DNA of 64,000 nt from Yoonia maricola (GCF_002797915.1 NZ_PGTY01000001.1:1116001-1180000); one strand, 5' to 3'; shown: positions 27,661-36,573, numbered from the stretch's first letter. Numbers and translations are program-made. The notes: a model not told the origin generated them from the sequence alone.

Positions 27661-28767
27661 TCAGGCTACGGCGGTCCCTTGTGCCGTCTCTTCAATCTTG
27701 AAAATCATATCAAGGATCAGCGCGGCAGGGTCAAGGTTCACCGCGCGCCCATGCCGGGACCGATCCGTCAAATCCTGTTGCAGCTGCGCCCAGTTGCGGG
27801 CCGCGTGATCATTGGGCGCAATACGCGCCAAAAGCCGGGCCTCGCCCGGCGCACCTTGGGCGGCAGGTTCACCTATCAGCCCGGCACGGGCAGCGCGTGC
27901 CAGAAACAGATCGATCAAATCGAGGGTAATACCAAAGCGAACCTCAGCCGCCTTGCCGACACAGGCATCGGCCAAACGCAGAGCGGATGGCCTGTCGATG
28001 CGGGGCAGTTTATCAAATGTCTTGATCAATTCGGCATATAGCGCCAACCCATCATGGTTCAAAAGCCGGATCGCATCACCCGCTGAACCACCAGCCAAAG
28101 CCGCGAGGCTTTCGGATTGTTCAGACGGGTGACCCGCCTGCGCCAAGGCCTTTTGCAGATCGTCGGCATTCAGGCGCGCGCAACGTAATTCGCGGCAACG
28201 TGATCGGATCGTCGGCAAGAGCCGCGATGGTTGATGCGCGATCAGCAAGATAGTGCAGTTCGCGGGGGGTTCTTCCAGTTCCTTGAGGATCGCATTGGCC
28301 GCGTTACGGTTCAACTCATCCGCCGCATCGACGATCACCACCCGTCGTCCACCGTCGGCGGCAGACATCTGGAAAAAGCGTTTGAGGCTGCGGACCGCAT
28401 CGACAGTGATCTCGGTCTTCAATTTCTTCGTTTTCTCATCCCAAGGGCGACGGATCAGCGACAGGCGCGGATGTGCACCTGCTTGGATCAAGCGCGCATC
28501 GGGATGTTCGGGGTCAATCTGCAGTGAAGGATCACCAAAAAGTCCCCCATCCGGGTCAGACAACAAAAATGTCGCGATCTTCCACGCCAGTGTTGCCTTA
28601 CCCACGCCACGCGGCCCGGTGATCAGCCAGCCCGAATGCAGGCGCCCTGCCCCGAAAGCATCGAGAAAATCGGCCTCGGCCTTGGCCTGCCCATAAAGCA
28701 CGCGTGTTTCGCGCGGATGCGGCGCACCTGCGATCTGGTCGGGCTGAGGGATGTCTTCGTCGCTCAT
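27661..28767 (-). CDS. holB: DNA polymerase III subunit delta'
   Basis: A 368-aa clamp-loader subunit. Walker A-like GPRGVGKAT is at residues 51-59, VVIVDAADELNRNAANAILKELEEPPA carries the Walker B/sensor region, and TIRSRCREL carries the SRC motif of clamp loaders. The extended linker KLKTEITVDAVRSLKRFFQMS is typical of alphaproteobacterial HolB. It overlaps tmk by ATGA, the conserved tmk-holB arrangement. Confidence 0.94.
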   Translation of the reverse strand: MSDEDIPQPDQIAGAPHPRETRVLYGQAKAEADFLDAFGAGRLHSGWLITGPRGVGKATLAWKIATFLLSDPDGGLFGDPSLQIDPEHPDARLIQAGAHPRLSLIRRPWDEKTKKLKTEITVDAVRSLKRFFQMSAADGGRRVVIVDAADELNRNAANAILKELEEPPANCTILLIAHQPSRLLPTIRSRCRELRCARLNADDLQKALAQAGHPSEQSESLAALAGGSAGDAIRLLNHDGLALYAELIKTFDKLPRIDRPSALRLADACVGKAAEVRFGITLDLIDLFLARAARAGLIGEPAAQGAPGEARLLARIAPNDHAARNWAQLQQDLTDRSRHGRAVNLDPAALILDMIFKIEETAQGTAVA

Positions 28768-29372
28768 GCGTAGGCTGCGATTTCGCTGGCGATCTGATCG
28801 GGTGTGCGGTTGCCGTCGATCAGGATGCAGCGGTCAGGGTTGGCATGCGCAAGCGCAAGAAAGCCATGGCGCAGGGTTTCCTGAAAACCCAAACCGAAGT
28901 CTTCAAACCGATCTTCACCGGATTTGCGCGCAAGACCGCGTTCAAGCGCTGTCGCCGGGTCCATATCAATGATGAATGTCAGATCAGGCTCGCGTCCGAT
29001 CATCAGCTTATGCAGGTTATCGACCATCGCCCGCAAATCACCGCGCGTCGCGCCCTGATAAACACGGGTGCTATCCGCAAAACGGTCAGAGATCACGGTC
29101 TTGCCGGCTGCCAATGCAGGCTCAATTGTCTTTTCCAGATGGTCGCGGCGCGAGGCGGTAAAAAGCAAAATCTCAGTTTCAGGCGACCAGCGCTCAGGAT
29201 CACCGGTCAAAACCAACTGGCGAATTTCCTCTGCACCGGGGCTGCCCCCCGGTTCACGCGTCAGGACGACATCTTGACCTTGCGCGCGTAATTGATCGGC
29301 AAAGCGGCGTGATTGCGTGGATTTACCAGACCCGTCGATGCCCTCGAAGGTAATAAAACGGGGCTTATTCAT
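28764..29372 (-). CDS. tmk: Thymidylate kinase
   Basis: A 202-aa kinase converting dTMP to dTDP. The P-loop GIDGSGKS is at residues 11-18, DRFADSTRVYQG is the DRx motif, and LTREPGGSPGAEEIR binds dTMP. The LID region is short. It sits between the D-Ala-D-Ala carboxypeptidase gene and holB, overlapping both by four bases. Confidence 0.96.
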   Translation of the reverse strand: MNKPRFITFEGIDGSGKSTQSRRFADQLRAQGQDVVLTREPGGSPGAEEIRQLVLTGDPERWSPETEILLFTASRRDHLEKTIEPALAAGKTVISDRFADSTRVYQGATRGDLRAMVDNLHKLMIGREPDLTFIIDMDPATALERGLARKSGEDRFEDFGLGFQETLRHGFLALAHANPDRCILIDGNRTPDQIASEIAAYA

Positions 29373-30553
29373 GCCTCCTCGGCGACCTCATCCGAACTGC
29401 CGGGGCCGAATTTCTGCCACAAGACCAATGCGGCGGTGCGCATCCGTGTGCCAAAGCCACCACGCGCAACATCCGTTTCGGCCACAAGAGGAATGCGTTT
29501 TTCGGGAAGCTCATCAAGGTTGATGACAAGTTCGCCCAGCTGTTGACCCGCTGAAATCGGAGCCTCAATCGGGCCGGTGTAGACGACCTCTGCTGCAATA
29601 TTTTCTTGATTAAGGACAGGCACAAGCAGTGAAAAGTCTTGCGCAACAGTAAGGCCAACCGTTGGCAATTCTCCCATCCAGACATCAGCGGATGCAATGC
29701 GCGTGCCTGCATCTGCGACCTCTTTCTCGGCAAACTGACGGAAGGCCCAATTGATGATTTTTGTGGATTCTTCGGCCCGCTGTTCACGGGTTTCCAGCCC
29801 GGTGATGACAAAGATCACGCGACGATCACCCTGTTTGGCTGACCCGACCAGACCAAAGCCTGCTTCCTCGGTATGGCCAGTCTTGAGACCATCAGCCCCA
29901 ATCCCCAGCGCTAAAACGGGATTGCGATTGCGCGAATTGGAGGGCACGCGTCCATCAAAGGCAAACTCGGTTTCCGCAAAAAGCGGATAGAAGGTCGGGA
30001 AATCAATGATCAGGCGGTTTGCCAATATGCCTAAGTCTTCCATCGACATGCGATGCCCAACCGCAGGCCAGCCGTTCGAGTTGACGAATGTCGAATTCAT
30101 CATGCCCATCTGTTGCGCACGATCTGTCATCATGCGCGCGAACCCGGCTTCGGTGCCATCAGGCGATAATGCTTCGGCCAGCACGGCGCTGGCATCATTG
30201 CCAGAAACGACGATGACGCCGCGCAGCAAATCTTCGACCGAAACACGATCCGTGGTGTCCAAAAACATCGACGAGCCGCCATAGCTGGCCGCGTGGCTTG
30301 AGACGGCAAGCTCTTCGTTGATGTCCAGACGCCCATCTGCCACGGCTTCGAACGCCATGTAGATCGTCATGAGTTTGGACATGGATGCAGGCGGCAAAGG
30401 TGTGTCCGCATTCTTGGACAAAAGGACCGTGCCTGTTGACTGATCAAAGATATAGGCGGCGGTCGCACTCGTCTCAAATGCGGTGGCCCATGCTGGCACC
30501 AGCGCAAGCGCGGCAATCAAGCTCAACCGGCGCAGTCGTGCAAATCGCAACAT
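29369..30553 (-). CDS. D-alanyl-D-alanine carboxypeptidase (PBP5/6 type)
   Basis: A 394-aa penicillin-binding protein that trims peptidoglycan pentapeptides. It has a signal peptide (residues ~1-25, ending ATAFE), and the three active-site motifs are intact: S57-M-S-K60, S117-G-N119 and K224-T-G226. A beta-rich C-terminal domain follows (VGLTVAQDFSLLVPVLNQE), and the end carries an amphipathic stretch (TAALVLWQKFGPG) for membrane attachment. It overlaps tmk by four bases. Confidence 0.94.
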   Translation of the reverse strand: MLRFARLRRLSLIAALALVPAWATAFETSATAAYIFDQSTGTVLLSKNADTPLPPASMSKLMTIYMAFEAVADGRLDINEELAVSSHAASYGGSSMFLDTTDRVSVEDLLRGVIVVSGNDASAVLAEALSPDGTEAGFARMMTDRAQQMGMMNSTFVNSNGWPAVGHRMSMEDLGILANRLIIDFPTFYPLFAETEFAFDGRVPSNSRNRNPVLALGIGADGLKTGHTEEAGFGLVGSAKQGDRRVIFVITGLETREQRAEESTKIINWAFRQFAEKEVADAGTRIASADVWMGELPTVGLTVAQDFSLLVPVLNQENIAAEVVYTGPIEAPISAGQQLGELVINLDELPEKRIPLVAETDVARGGFGTRMRTAALVLWQKFGPGSSDEVAEEA

Positions 30554-30578
30554 GAGGGCTCTCCTTTTGGCCTGATGG

Positions 30579-31529
30579 CTATTCTGCGTCTTCGATCACA
30601 AAGGCATCGACAAAGCCCAGTTCGTTAAGCCGGGCGACATCACTTTCGTCACTTAGCGGTCCTGCGGTGACACGCCAGACGGTACGCCCGCCTGCCTCTT
30701 GCGGGGTGACGCGGGCATCAATGCCAGCTGCGGTGATTGTGCCCGCGGCCTCATTGGCGTTGGCCTCTACACTATACACACCGATCTGGGCGTTGGACCC
30801 ATCGGGCAACGGCGCTGCAACCGCAAGAACAGACGATACATCAACGGTGTCGGCTGCCTCCGTTGCGACATCTGTTGCGGTGGTGGCAGTTTGCTCGGCA
30901 GCCGCAGTCGCAGCTTCAAGAGCGGCGGGCAGAACCACAGCACTTGCTGCAGCGGCCGTTCCAGCCGCATCACTGTCTTCAGTAACAGGATCAAGAGGCG
31001 CTTCTTCTATTGCGACCGGCGTTTCAAGCCCGGCGACAACAGGGTTTGCAGGCTCTTCAACCTCGACCTCTTCGCGGCGTAAGACAACGACCTCAAGCCG
31101 GGCCGGTGCACCAGGCAAAAGCCCCAGCGCTTCGGCGGCATCAGACGACACTTGCAACAATGGACCGGGGTTTTCACGTTCACGGCGGAACAAGGCACCG
31201 ACAATTTCCTGCCCGCTTTCGGTGTTGCGGATCACGACACGGTCAGGATCGCGCACTTCAGGGTGCGCCACCCAGACACCACCCAGCGACGGACGACCAT
31301 CCCAAAGGCCATTATCGGTGATGGAAAAGATATCAGGACGCTCCACATCAACATCGCGCTGAGGCCGTTGGTTCAATGCATTGGCGGGCGGTGGTATCTG
31401 AGCCTGTGCCTCAGAGGAGGATGGAAAGGCAAACTCGCCGTTGTCATCACATGCAGCCAATCCGACCACACTGACCAGCGCGACCGAGAGTGGCCACCTC
31501 TTGACGTTGAAAATCGTAAAGCCTGTCAT
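30579..31529 (-). CDS. SPOR-domain lipoprotein
   Basis: A 316-aa protein with a lipoprotein signal (VALVSVVGLAACDD; LAAC lipobox near residues 24-27). A structured middle (FSITDNGLWDGRPSLGGVWVAHPEVRDP, VVIRNTESGQEIVGALFRRE) resembles the double-psi beta-barrel of septal-ring lytic transglycosylases (RlpA-like). A long Ala/Glu/Thr-rich linker follows, then a C-terminal SPOR-type module (NAQIGVYSVEANANEAAGTI, GGRTVWRVTAGPLSDESDVA). SPOR domains bind denuded septal glycan. GAGGGG precedes ATG 31529. It is upstream of and possibly cotranscribed with the carboxypeptidase. Confidence 0.8.
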   Translation of the reverse strand: MTGFTIFNVKRWPLSVALVSVVGLAACDDNGEFAFPSSSEAQAQIPPPANALNQRPQRDVDVERPDIFSITDNGLWDGRPSLGGVWVAHPEVRDPDRVVIRNTESGQEIVGALFRRERENPGPLLQVSSDAAEALGLLPGAPARLEVVVLRREEVEVEEPANPVVAGLETPVAIEEAPLDPVTEDSDAAGTAAAASAVVLPAALEAATAAAEQTATTATDVATEAADTVDVSSVLAVAAPLPDGSNAQIGVYSVEANANEAAGTITAAGIDARVTPQEAGGRTVWRVTAGPLSDESDVARLNELGFVDAFVIEDAE

Positions 31530-31778
31530 TTATTTCGCCCCTCATAGTCCACTCGCATTCGCGCAAGCCCCAGCCGTTTTTTGGCCCTGTTTATTGCCGC
31601 TCAACACCCTTCGCACAGGCGTGATCGCACAACCCAATTTGTGTCCCATACGATCTTGCGCCGAATGATAGCGTTCGATCTGCCAATTTGAAAGGCTTTG
31701 CCCCATTTTGTCGGCGGATTTCCCCAAATTACGAAGCTGCTTTTCGAATCAGAAATGAACAGCTAACAGGGCGAGGTC

Positions 31779-31868
31779 GGAGGAGTGGCAGAGTGGTTGA
31801 ATGCACCGGTCTTGAAAACCGACGTAGGTGAAAGTCTACCGTGGGTTCGAATCCCACCTCCTCCGCCA
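31779..31868 (+). tRNA. tRNA-Ser(UGA)
   Basis: A 90-nt class II tRNA. The acceptor GGAGGAG pairs with CTCCTCC, followed by G and an encoded CCA. The anticodon loop CTTGAAA gives anticodon TGA, a long variable arm (TAGGTGAAAGTCTA) follows, and the T arm is GTGGGTTCGAATCCCAC. Its 3' end lies about 120 bases from the decayed IS6 remnant that marks the left edge of the hexuronate cassette. Confidence 0.97.
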
Positions 31869-31989
31869 TCGCTCTGGCCTAGGTATTGCCCATGCGGTGC
31901 GCCGCCAAATCACCGCTTCGTTTCGGGCATTTAGCGACGCCTGATTACGCTGAGCCGATGTTCTTGCGCAATCCAATCTGGGGTGATTG

Positions 31990-32172
31990 GTCAGCGGTGA
32001 TGCCACGTTCGGCCAGCAGATATGGCATCCTGTTATGACAGCGGATACCGCAGGTCCCACCGCACAGCGCAAAGAATGATCTCACGCGGAAAGCGGTGGT
32101 GCTAAGACGGAAATTGGCGTGCCATGCTGACGCTCAACGCTGGCCGATGCCCCAGATTAGTGCAACGGTCCC
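31990..32172 (-). mobile_element. Decayed IS6-family insertion sequence remnant (left copy)
   Basis: Reading the minus strand from 32172, a terminal repeat GGGACCGTTGCA (compare the IS26 end GGCACTGTTGCA) is followed by a transposase start region coding REIILCAVRWDLRYPLS, then a frameshift, then LAERGITADQS. These are the N-terminal motifs of IS6 transposases. The frame has a TAG soon after ATG and breaks, so it is inactive. Positions 32034-32172 match the right copy (40297-40435) in inverted orientation with no gaps and about 15 mismatches in 139 by eye. The outer boundary is approximate. The first base of the element is the last base of the dctM stop codon or the next one. Confidence 0.7.
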
Positions 32173-33456
32173 CTAAACACCCACTAGGTTTGGCAAGGTC
32201 ATGGAAATGGCCGGAACAAAAGTGATCAACATCAGCGCGACAAAAATCGCCAGATAAAATGGCCAGATCGTGCGAATGGCTTTTTCCATCGGCAATTTGC
32301 CTACGGCACATCCCACGAAAAGGCACGAGCCCACCGGCGGTGTGCAAAGCCCCAGTCCAAGGTTCACCAAAAGGATCATCCCGAACTGAACAGGGTCAAT
32401 GCCAAGCGCCTGCGCCACCGGTAGAAAGATTGGCGTACAGATGAGGATCAGCGCGGCCATGTCCATGATCATGCCCAATAGCAGCAGAACGACGTTGATC
32501 ATCAGCAAGATCAGTATCGGATTGTCGCTGATCCCCGTCAGCAGCGTGACCATTTTCGTCGGCACACGGTAGTAGGTCAGCATGTAGGCAAAGGCCGCCG
32601 CACAGGCGATGAGGATCATCACCATCGCCGTGGTTTTAACCGATTGGTTTACTGCAACCTTGAAATTTTCCCATGTGATCGACCGGTAAACCAGCAGGGT
32701 GACAAGAAACGCATATATAACGCCAAAGGCACCGGATTCAGTGACCGTAAACACGCCCGACAGCACGCCGCCCACGATGATCACCGCCGTCAGCAAGCCC
32801 GGTATCGCACCAATGAAGGCAAACATCAGCGCTGACCAGCCCGGGAATTGTTCGGCCTGATAACCCCGTTTGATGGCAACGATGTATGCGGCTGCGGCCA
32901 AACAGATGCACATCAAAATCCCTGGGACAACACCAGCCAGAAACAGCTTTGAGATCGACACAGCCCCGCCGGCCGCGATTGCGTAGATAATCATGTTGTG
33001 ACTGGGAGGAATGATAATGCCAGCAATCGACGACGTGACTGTCACGTTTACTGCGTAGTCGGCGTCATAGCCTTTGTCTTTCATTACCGGGATCAGGATC
33101 GACCCTAACGCCGAAATGTCAGCGATGGCAGAGCCGGAGATCCCCCCGAACAGCATAGACGACAAGACATTCACAATGCCAAGCCCGCCACGCACGGCAC
33201 CTACAGCAGCCTGCGCGAACCTGACAAGGCGAACGGCGATACCGCCGTGAAACATCAGTTCGCCCGCAAAAATAAAGAAGGGGATTGCCAGCAGCGAAAA
33301 GACGTTGATCCCCGCCATGATCCGCTGAAATCCGACCATCAGGGGCAGGCCTTCGAACCAGAATGCGGCTATTGCTGAAATACCCAAGGCAAAGGCCACA
33401 GGTGTTCCGATTATCACGCACAAGGCGAAAAGGCCCAGAAGTAATGCAAGTCCCAT
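32173..33456 (-). CDS. TRAP transporter large permease (hexuronate cassette)
   Basis: A 427-aa DctM-family permease with about 12 helices. ALCVIIGTPVAFALGISAIAAFW opens the chain, IFAGELMFHGGIAVRLVRFA and LFGGISGSAIADISALGSI are family signatures, and IIIPPSHNMIIYAIAAGG plus LCTPPVGSCLFVGCAVG complete the pattern. The stop codon abuts the IS6 remnant, yet the length and C-terminus look complete. By cassette context the substrate should be glucuronate, galacturonate or an oligo-/unsaturated uronate. Confidence 0.93.
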   Translation of the reverse strand: MGLALLLGLFALCVIIGTPVAFALGISAIAAFWFEGLPLMVGFQRIMAGINVFSLLAIPFFIFAGELMFHGGIAVRLVRFAQAAVGAVRGGLGIVNVLSSMLFGGISGSAIADISALGSILIPVMKDKGYDADYAVNVTVTSSIAGIIIPPSHNMIIYAIAAGGAVSISKLFLAGVVPGILMCICLAAAAYIVAIKRGYQAEQFPGWSALMFAFIGAIPGLLTAVIIVGGVLSGVFTVTESGAFGVIYAFLVTLLVYRSITWENFKVAVNQSVKTTAMVMILIACAAAFAYMLTYYRVPTKMVTLLTGISDNPILILLMINVVLLLLGMIMDMAALILICTPIFLPVAQALGIDPVQFGMILLVNLGLGLCTPPVGSCLFVGCAVGKLPMEKAIRTIWPFYLAIFVALMLITFVPAISMTLPNLVGV

Positions 33457-33466
33457 CTGTCAGGCC

Positions 33467-33994
33467 CTATTCAATGCTATCAGTGCGTGTGTCGCGCCCC
33501 AAAAGATGCCGCGCGAGATGTCCAAGTGAAAAGACGAGAATCATGCCCCCGCAGATCGTCAACGGCAAAGACCGCAGGCCTTCGGGCCATTGGATCAGCG
33601 GGATGAGCGAGTTCCATTTGAACAAGGTCAGTTGACCGCCATACCACAGCATCAATCCGCCAAAAATTGTCATCAGCACATCGGTCAAGATGACCATCAA
33701 AGACCGGACCTTGCTAGCGACCATCTTGCGGAAGACGACAACGGATAGATGGGTGTGTTCATAGACACCAATCCCGGCCCCCAGAAAAGCGATCAGCATC
33801 ACCAAAAGCAACGAAAGCGGATCAACCCATGTAGGCGTATCGTTCAGCACGTATCGGCCAAACACTTGATAGCCCAGCAAGAGTGTCATCGCGACCAATG
33901 CGCCCCCCGCTACAACGCGGCACAGGAAAACGATCCCGCGAAAGACGCTATCGACGGGACCAAGCCCGTTATGTTTGTTCGGCATATCGCTCAT
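33467..33994 (-). CDS. TRAP transporter small permease (hexuronate cassette)
   Basis: A 175-aa DctQ-type protein with four helices. TWVDPLSLLLVMLIAFLGAGIGVYEHTHLSVVVF carries the conserved W..E/D..x12..G..x6..H motif region of small permeases. It is 10 bases upstream of the large permease and separated from the binding protein by a hairpin-bearing gap. Confidence 0.9.
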   Translation of the reverse strand: MSDMPNKHNGLGPVDSVFRGIVFLCRVVAGGALVAMTLLLGYQVFGRYVLNDTPTWVDPLSLLLVMLIAFLGAGIGVYEHTHLSVVVFRKMVASKVRSLMVILTDVLMTIFGGLMLWYGGQLTLFKWNSLIPLIQWPEGLRSLPLTICGGMILVFSLGHLARHLLGRDTRTDSIE

Positions 33995-34018
33995 CTCTGG
34001 TCGTCCTTTGTGCGAGAT

Positions 34019-34044
34019 GACGCCCGACCTTCAGGCCGGGCGTC
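34019..34044 (-). promoter_or_regulatory. RNA hairpin between dctP and dctQ genes of the cassette
   Basis: GACGCCCG pairs with CGGGCGTC (8 bp), with two further pairs after one mismatch and a TTCA-type loop. There is no T-run on the minus strand. It lies 22 bases after the binding-protein stop and would stabilise the upstream message or reduce read-through to the permeases. Confidence 0.65.
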
Positions 34045-34066
34045 AAATCAACATTTTATCCCAGAA

Positions 34067-35050
34067 TCACTCGGTTGACTGAGCCAGCTCAACCAGTTCG
34101 GCCATGCTTGGATTGGCGGCGAGGTAGTCTTCATAGACCGGGACCATCGCTTCCTGAAATGGTGTTTTGTCCGCAATCTCATTGATCTGGACACCGGCAG
34201 CTGTCACAGCCTCGCGGCTGGCTTCCGTCTGTTCGCTCCACAATTCACGTTGATAGGCGGCGGCTTCTTCCGCAGCGGCAACAACAGCCGCCTGCATATC
34301 TGCCGACAGACCCTCGAAAGCTGCCGTGTTCACACAGATGCATTCAGGAATGATCAGGTGCTCTGACAAGGAATAGAAACCGGCAACCTCAAAGTGTCCG
34401 ACAGACTGGAACGACGGCAGGTTATTTTCCGCACCGTCAACAACGCCGGTACTTAGCGATTGATACACCTCAGAGAACGCCATTGGCGTACCATTGCCGC
34501 CCATCGCGTTGACCATACCAGTGAACAGGTCATTGTTCATTACCCGGATCTTCATCCCCGCAACGTCATCAGGCGTATTGATCGGGCCGGTGTTGTTGTA
34601 GAATGATCGCGCACCCGCGTCGAACCACCCAATCGGCAGCAGGCCAGCCTCACCCATCGCGGCGCTCACTTGCTCACCAGCGGGGCCATCCATCACGCGG
34701 AACATGTGGTCAACGTCACGGAAAATGAACGGTAGCGATACGAGATTGGCTTCATTCACGATGGAGCCGAGCGGCCCAAGGTTGAAATTGCCGACATCGA
34801 TGGCGCCCAGTTGTACCTGTTCAATGGCGTCCGGTTGCGTTCCTAGAACGCCGCCATGGAACACCTCCACACTGACCTCACCGCCGGTTTTGTCGGCAAC
34901 CAATTCTGCAAACCGGTCCATCGCCGCAGTGTTGGGATGACCGTCAGAATGAATATTCCACGCGCGCCACTCCTCTGCGACTGCTGCAGAGGCGACAAAA
35001 GACAACGCTGCTGCGGTGCCCAGAAGTGCCTTTGAAAAACTATTGTACAT
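34067..35050 (-). CDS. TRAP transporter substrate-binding protein (hexuronate cassette)
   Basis: A 327-aa DctP-family protein with a signal peptide (MYNSFSKALLGTAAALSFVASAAVA). The body shows WRAWNIHSDGHPNTAAMDRFAELVA, VFHGGVLGTQPDAIEQVQLGAID, VAGMKIRVMNNDLFTGMVNA with the conserved ligand arginine, and EVYQSLSTGVVDGAENNLPSF, all typical. An in-frame ATG lies 14 codons upstream, but GGGAGAG just before ATG 35050 decides the start. It is first in the TRAP operon and divergent from the GntR gene, with the candidate operator at 35178 between them. Uronate is the likely ligand. Confidence 0.92.
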   Translation of the reverse strand: MYNSFSKALLGTAAALSFVASAAVAEEWRAWNIHSDGHPNTAAMDRFAELVADKTGGEVSVEVFHGGVLGTQPDAIEQVQLGAIDVGNFNLGPLGSIVNEANLVSLPFIFRDVDHMFRVMDGPAGEQVSAAMGEAGLLPIGWFDAGARSFYNNTGPINTPDDVAGMKIRVMNNDLFTGMVNAMGGNGTPMAFSEVYQSLSTGVVDGAENNLPSFQSVGHFEVAGFYSLSEHLIIPECICVNTAAFEGLSADMQAAVVAAAEEAAAYQRELWSEQTEASREAVTAAGVQINEIADKTPFQEAMVPVYEDYLAANPSMAELVELAQSTE

Positions 35051-35177
35051 TGTTCTCTCCCTTAGTTCATAACGCGATGCTTGACTGTGCATCCAACCTT
35101 ACCTCCATGGTCTTTTGCAGCATCTTACAGGCCGGAAAGCACGCAGACAGGCGCACTTGACCTAAGCGGACTGGAGA

Positions 35178-35198
35178 CTAGTATCCCAGAATTGTCAA
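35178..35198 (-). promoter_or_regulatory. Promoter/operator of the cassette TRAP operon
   Basis: On the minus strand TTGACA (35198-35193) is followed after 8 bases by ATACTAG (35184-35178). The same TTGACA-N8-ATACTAG layout stands before uxaC at 36553. The site also lies inside a wider dyad ACTTGAC...GTCAAGT (35155-35200). Position between divergent dctP and gntR fits an operator for the GntR protein. Confidence 0.6.
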
Positions 35199-35299
35199 GT
35201 GAGTTGCCGGCAACGTGTTTTGATGATGTCACCAGCAAGATGCGAAACACGTTGCAAATGCGAAAATACGCTAACGCGACATCAAGGAGGGGAAGAAAG

Positions 35300-35980
35300 A
35301 TGTACGACGCTGCGCACGTCAGCGACTCAAAATCGACCGCTGACGTGGTGTTCGAGCAGCTGCATGCTGACATTGTTGCGCTGACAATTCTTCCGGGTGC
35401 AAAGATTTCCGAGGCGGATGTCGCGCGCCAGTACGGTGTCTCGCGGCAACCAGTTCGTGATGCCTTTCGCAGGCTGCATAATCTCAACCTGCTTGAAATT
35501 CGCCCGCAACGCGCGACGGTCGTCAAGCGGTTTTCGCGCCCAGAGATCGAGAACACGCGCTTCGTCCGACTGGCTGTCGAATTAGAGGTCATTGAACGCG
35601 CCTGCCAGATTTGGGATCAGACCCGCACCGAGGTTTTGGCCGAGAACCTTAAAGCGCAATCAAGCGCCTTGACGGCAGGTGATTTGGCCCTGTTCCACAA
35701 ACTTGACTACAACTTTCATGAAGGTATCTGCGACCTCAGCGGTCTGCCTATGGCATTTCAGGTGATCAGCAATTGTAAGCAAAAAATAGATCGCCTTTGT
35801 CTCCTGAGCCTTTCAGATGGCGAAAATATTGCTGACGTCTTGGAAGATCATCGCGCCATTGCAGACGCACTTAACCGCCGCTGTGTAACCGATGCGCGCG
35901 ATCGCATACGCCACCACATCAACCGGCTGGACACAACAATCGCTGATATTCACCAGAGAAACGCAGATTTTTTCCAATAG
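35300..35980 (+). CDS. GntR-family regulator, FCD subfamily (hexuronate cassette)
   Basis: A 226-aa repressor-type regulator. The winged-helix part spans residues ~10-80, with the recognition region ISEADVARQYGVSRQPVRDA. The C-terminal FCD ligand domain carries the aspartate/histidine pattern (LDYNFHEGICDLSG, DHRAIADALN, RHHINRL) that binds a metal and a sugar acid in this class. The frame is open to 35081, but AAGGAGG at 35284-35290 selects ATG 35300. Location and family (ExuR/UxuR are FCD proteins) suggest it senses a hexuronate and controls both cassette promoters. Confidence 0.9.
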   Translation: MYDAAHVSDSKSTADVVFEQLHADIVALTILPGAKISEADVARQYGVSRQPVRDAFRRLHNLNLLEIRPQRATVVKRFSRPEIENTRFVRLAVELEVIERACQIWDQTRTEVLAENLKAQSSALTAGDLALFHKLDYNFHEGICDLSGLPMAFQVISNCKQKIDRLCLLSLSDGENIADVLEDHRAIADALNRRCVTDARDRIRHHINRLDTTIADIHQRNADFFQ

Positions 35981-36015
35981 GAATAAGACGCCAAAGACCA
36001 AGGGAACAAACGTAC

Positions 36016-36534
36016 ATGACACATGAAAAACCTCGCGTAGGCGCACCGGTTGGCCCGTTCACCTTCCCTATGGTTGGCCACACAAAAGAGTATGTGATTG
36101 GTGAGGCCAAAGACCGCTGGACAATGCTTTTTGTCTATCGCGGTCGCCACTGCCCCCGCTGCAAACGGTTTCTGAACAAACTGAATACAGTTCTGGCCGA
36201 TTGGACCGCACATATGGATGTGGTAGTGGCCTCTGCAGATACTGCAGATAAGGCTGCCGCCGATCAGCAAGAGCATGGCTGGGCGTTCGATCTTTGCTAC
36301 GGCATGACAGAAGATCAGATGCGGGCGCTTGGGCTCTATGTATCGGCGCCTTTGTCTGAGGCAGAAACCGAAAACAACTTTGCTGAACCCGGCGCTTTCG
36401 CAATGCGCCCTGATGGCACATTGATGCTGGTCGATATCTCGAACGGCCCCGTAGCCCGCCCAGATCTGGACGAACTTTTGGATGGAATGATCTTTAACAT
36501 CAAGAACGACAGGCCGGTTCGCGGAACTTTGTAA
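36016..36534 (+). CDS. Thiol redoxin / AhpC-TSA-like protein (hexuronate cassette)
   Basis: A 172-aa protein with a thioredoxin-fold peroxiredoxin-like layout. PVGPFTFPMVG opens the chain, then WTMLFVYRGRHCPRCKRFLN with a CxxC pair at Cys46 and Cys49, and MDVVVASADTADKAAADQQE. The C-terminal half, GAFAMRPDGTLMLVDISNGPVARP, matches redoxin proteins. It has no signal peptide. It is 35 bases downstream of the gntR stop and before the uxaC promoter, so is likely cotranscribed with the regulator. Its role among uronate genes is unexplained. Confidence 0.75.
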   Translation: MTHEKPRVGAPVGPFTFPMVGHTKEYVIGEAKDRWTMLFVYRGRHCPRCKRFLNKLNTVLADWTAHMDVVVASADTADKAAADQQEHGWAFDLCYGMTEDQMRALGLYVSAPLSEAETENNFAEPGAFAMRPDGTLMLVDISNGPVARPDLDELLDGMIFNIKNDRPVRGTL

Positions 36535-36552
36535 GACCAGCAATCACAGGGT

Positions 36553-36573
36553 TTGACAGAGCTAGTATACTAG
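36553..36573 (+). promoter_or_regulatory. Promoter with palindromic operator upstream of uxaC
   Basis: TTGACA at 36553-36558 is followed after 8 bases by ATACTAG. The 12-bp perfect palindrome CTAGTATACTAG occupies 36562-36573, inside the -35/-10 spacer. The related site CTAGTATCCCAG (10 of 12) is at 35178-35189. Binding of a dimeric GntR protein here would block RNA polymerase. Confidence 0.65.

Noticed and set aside
31836..32072. Minus-strand open frame ending RRRWDSNPR over the tRNA-Ser 3' end
   Set aside because: It is a well-known false protein produced by reading across a tRNA T-arm; it also crosses the IS remnant.
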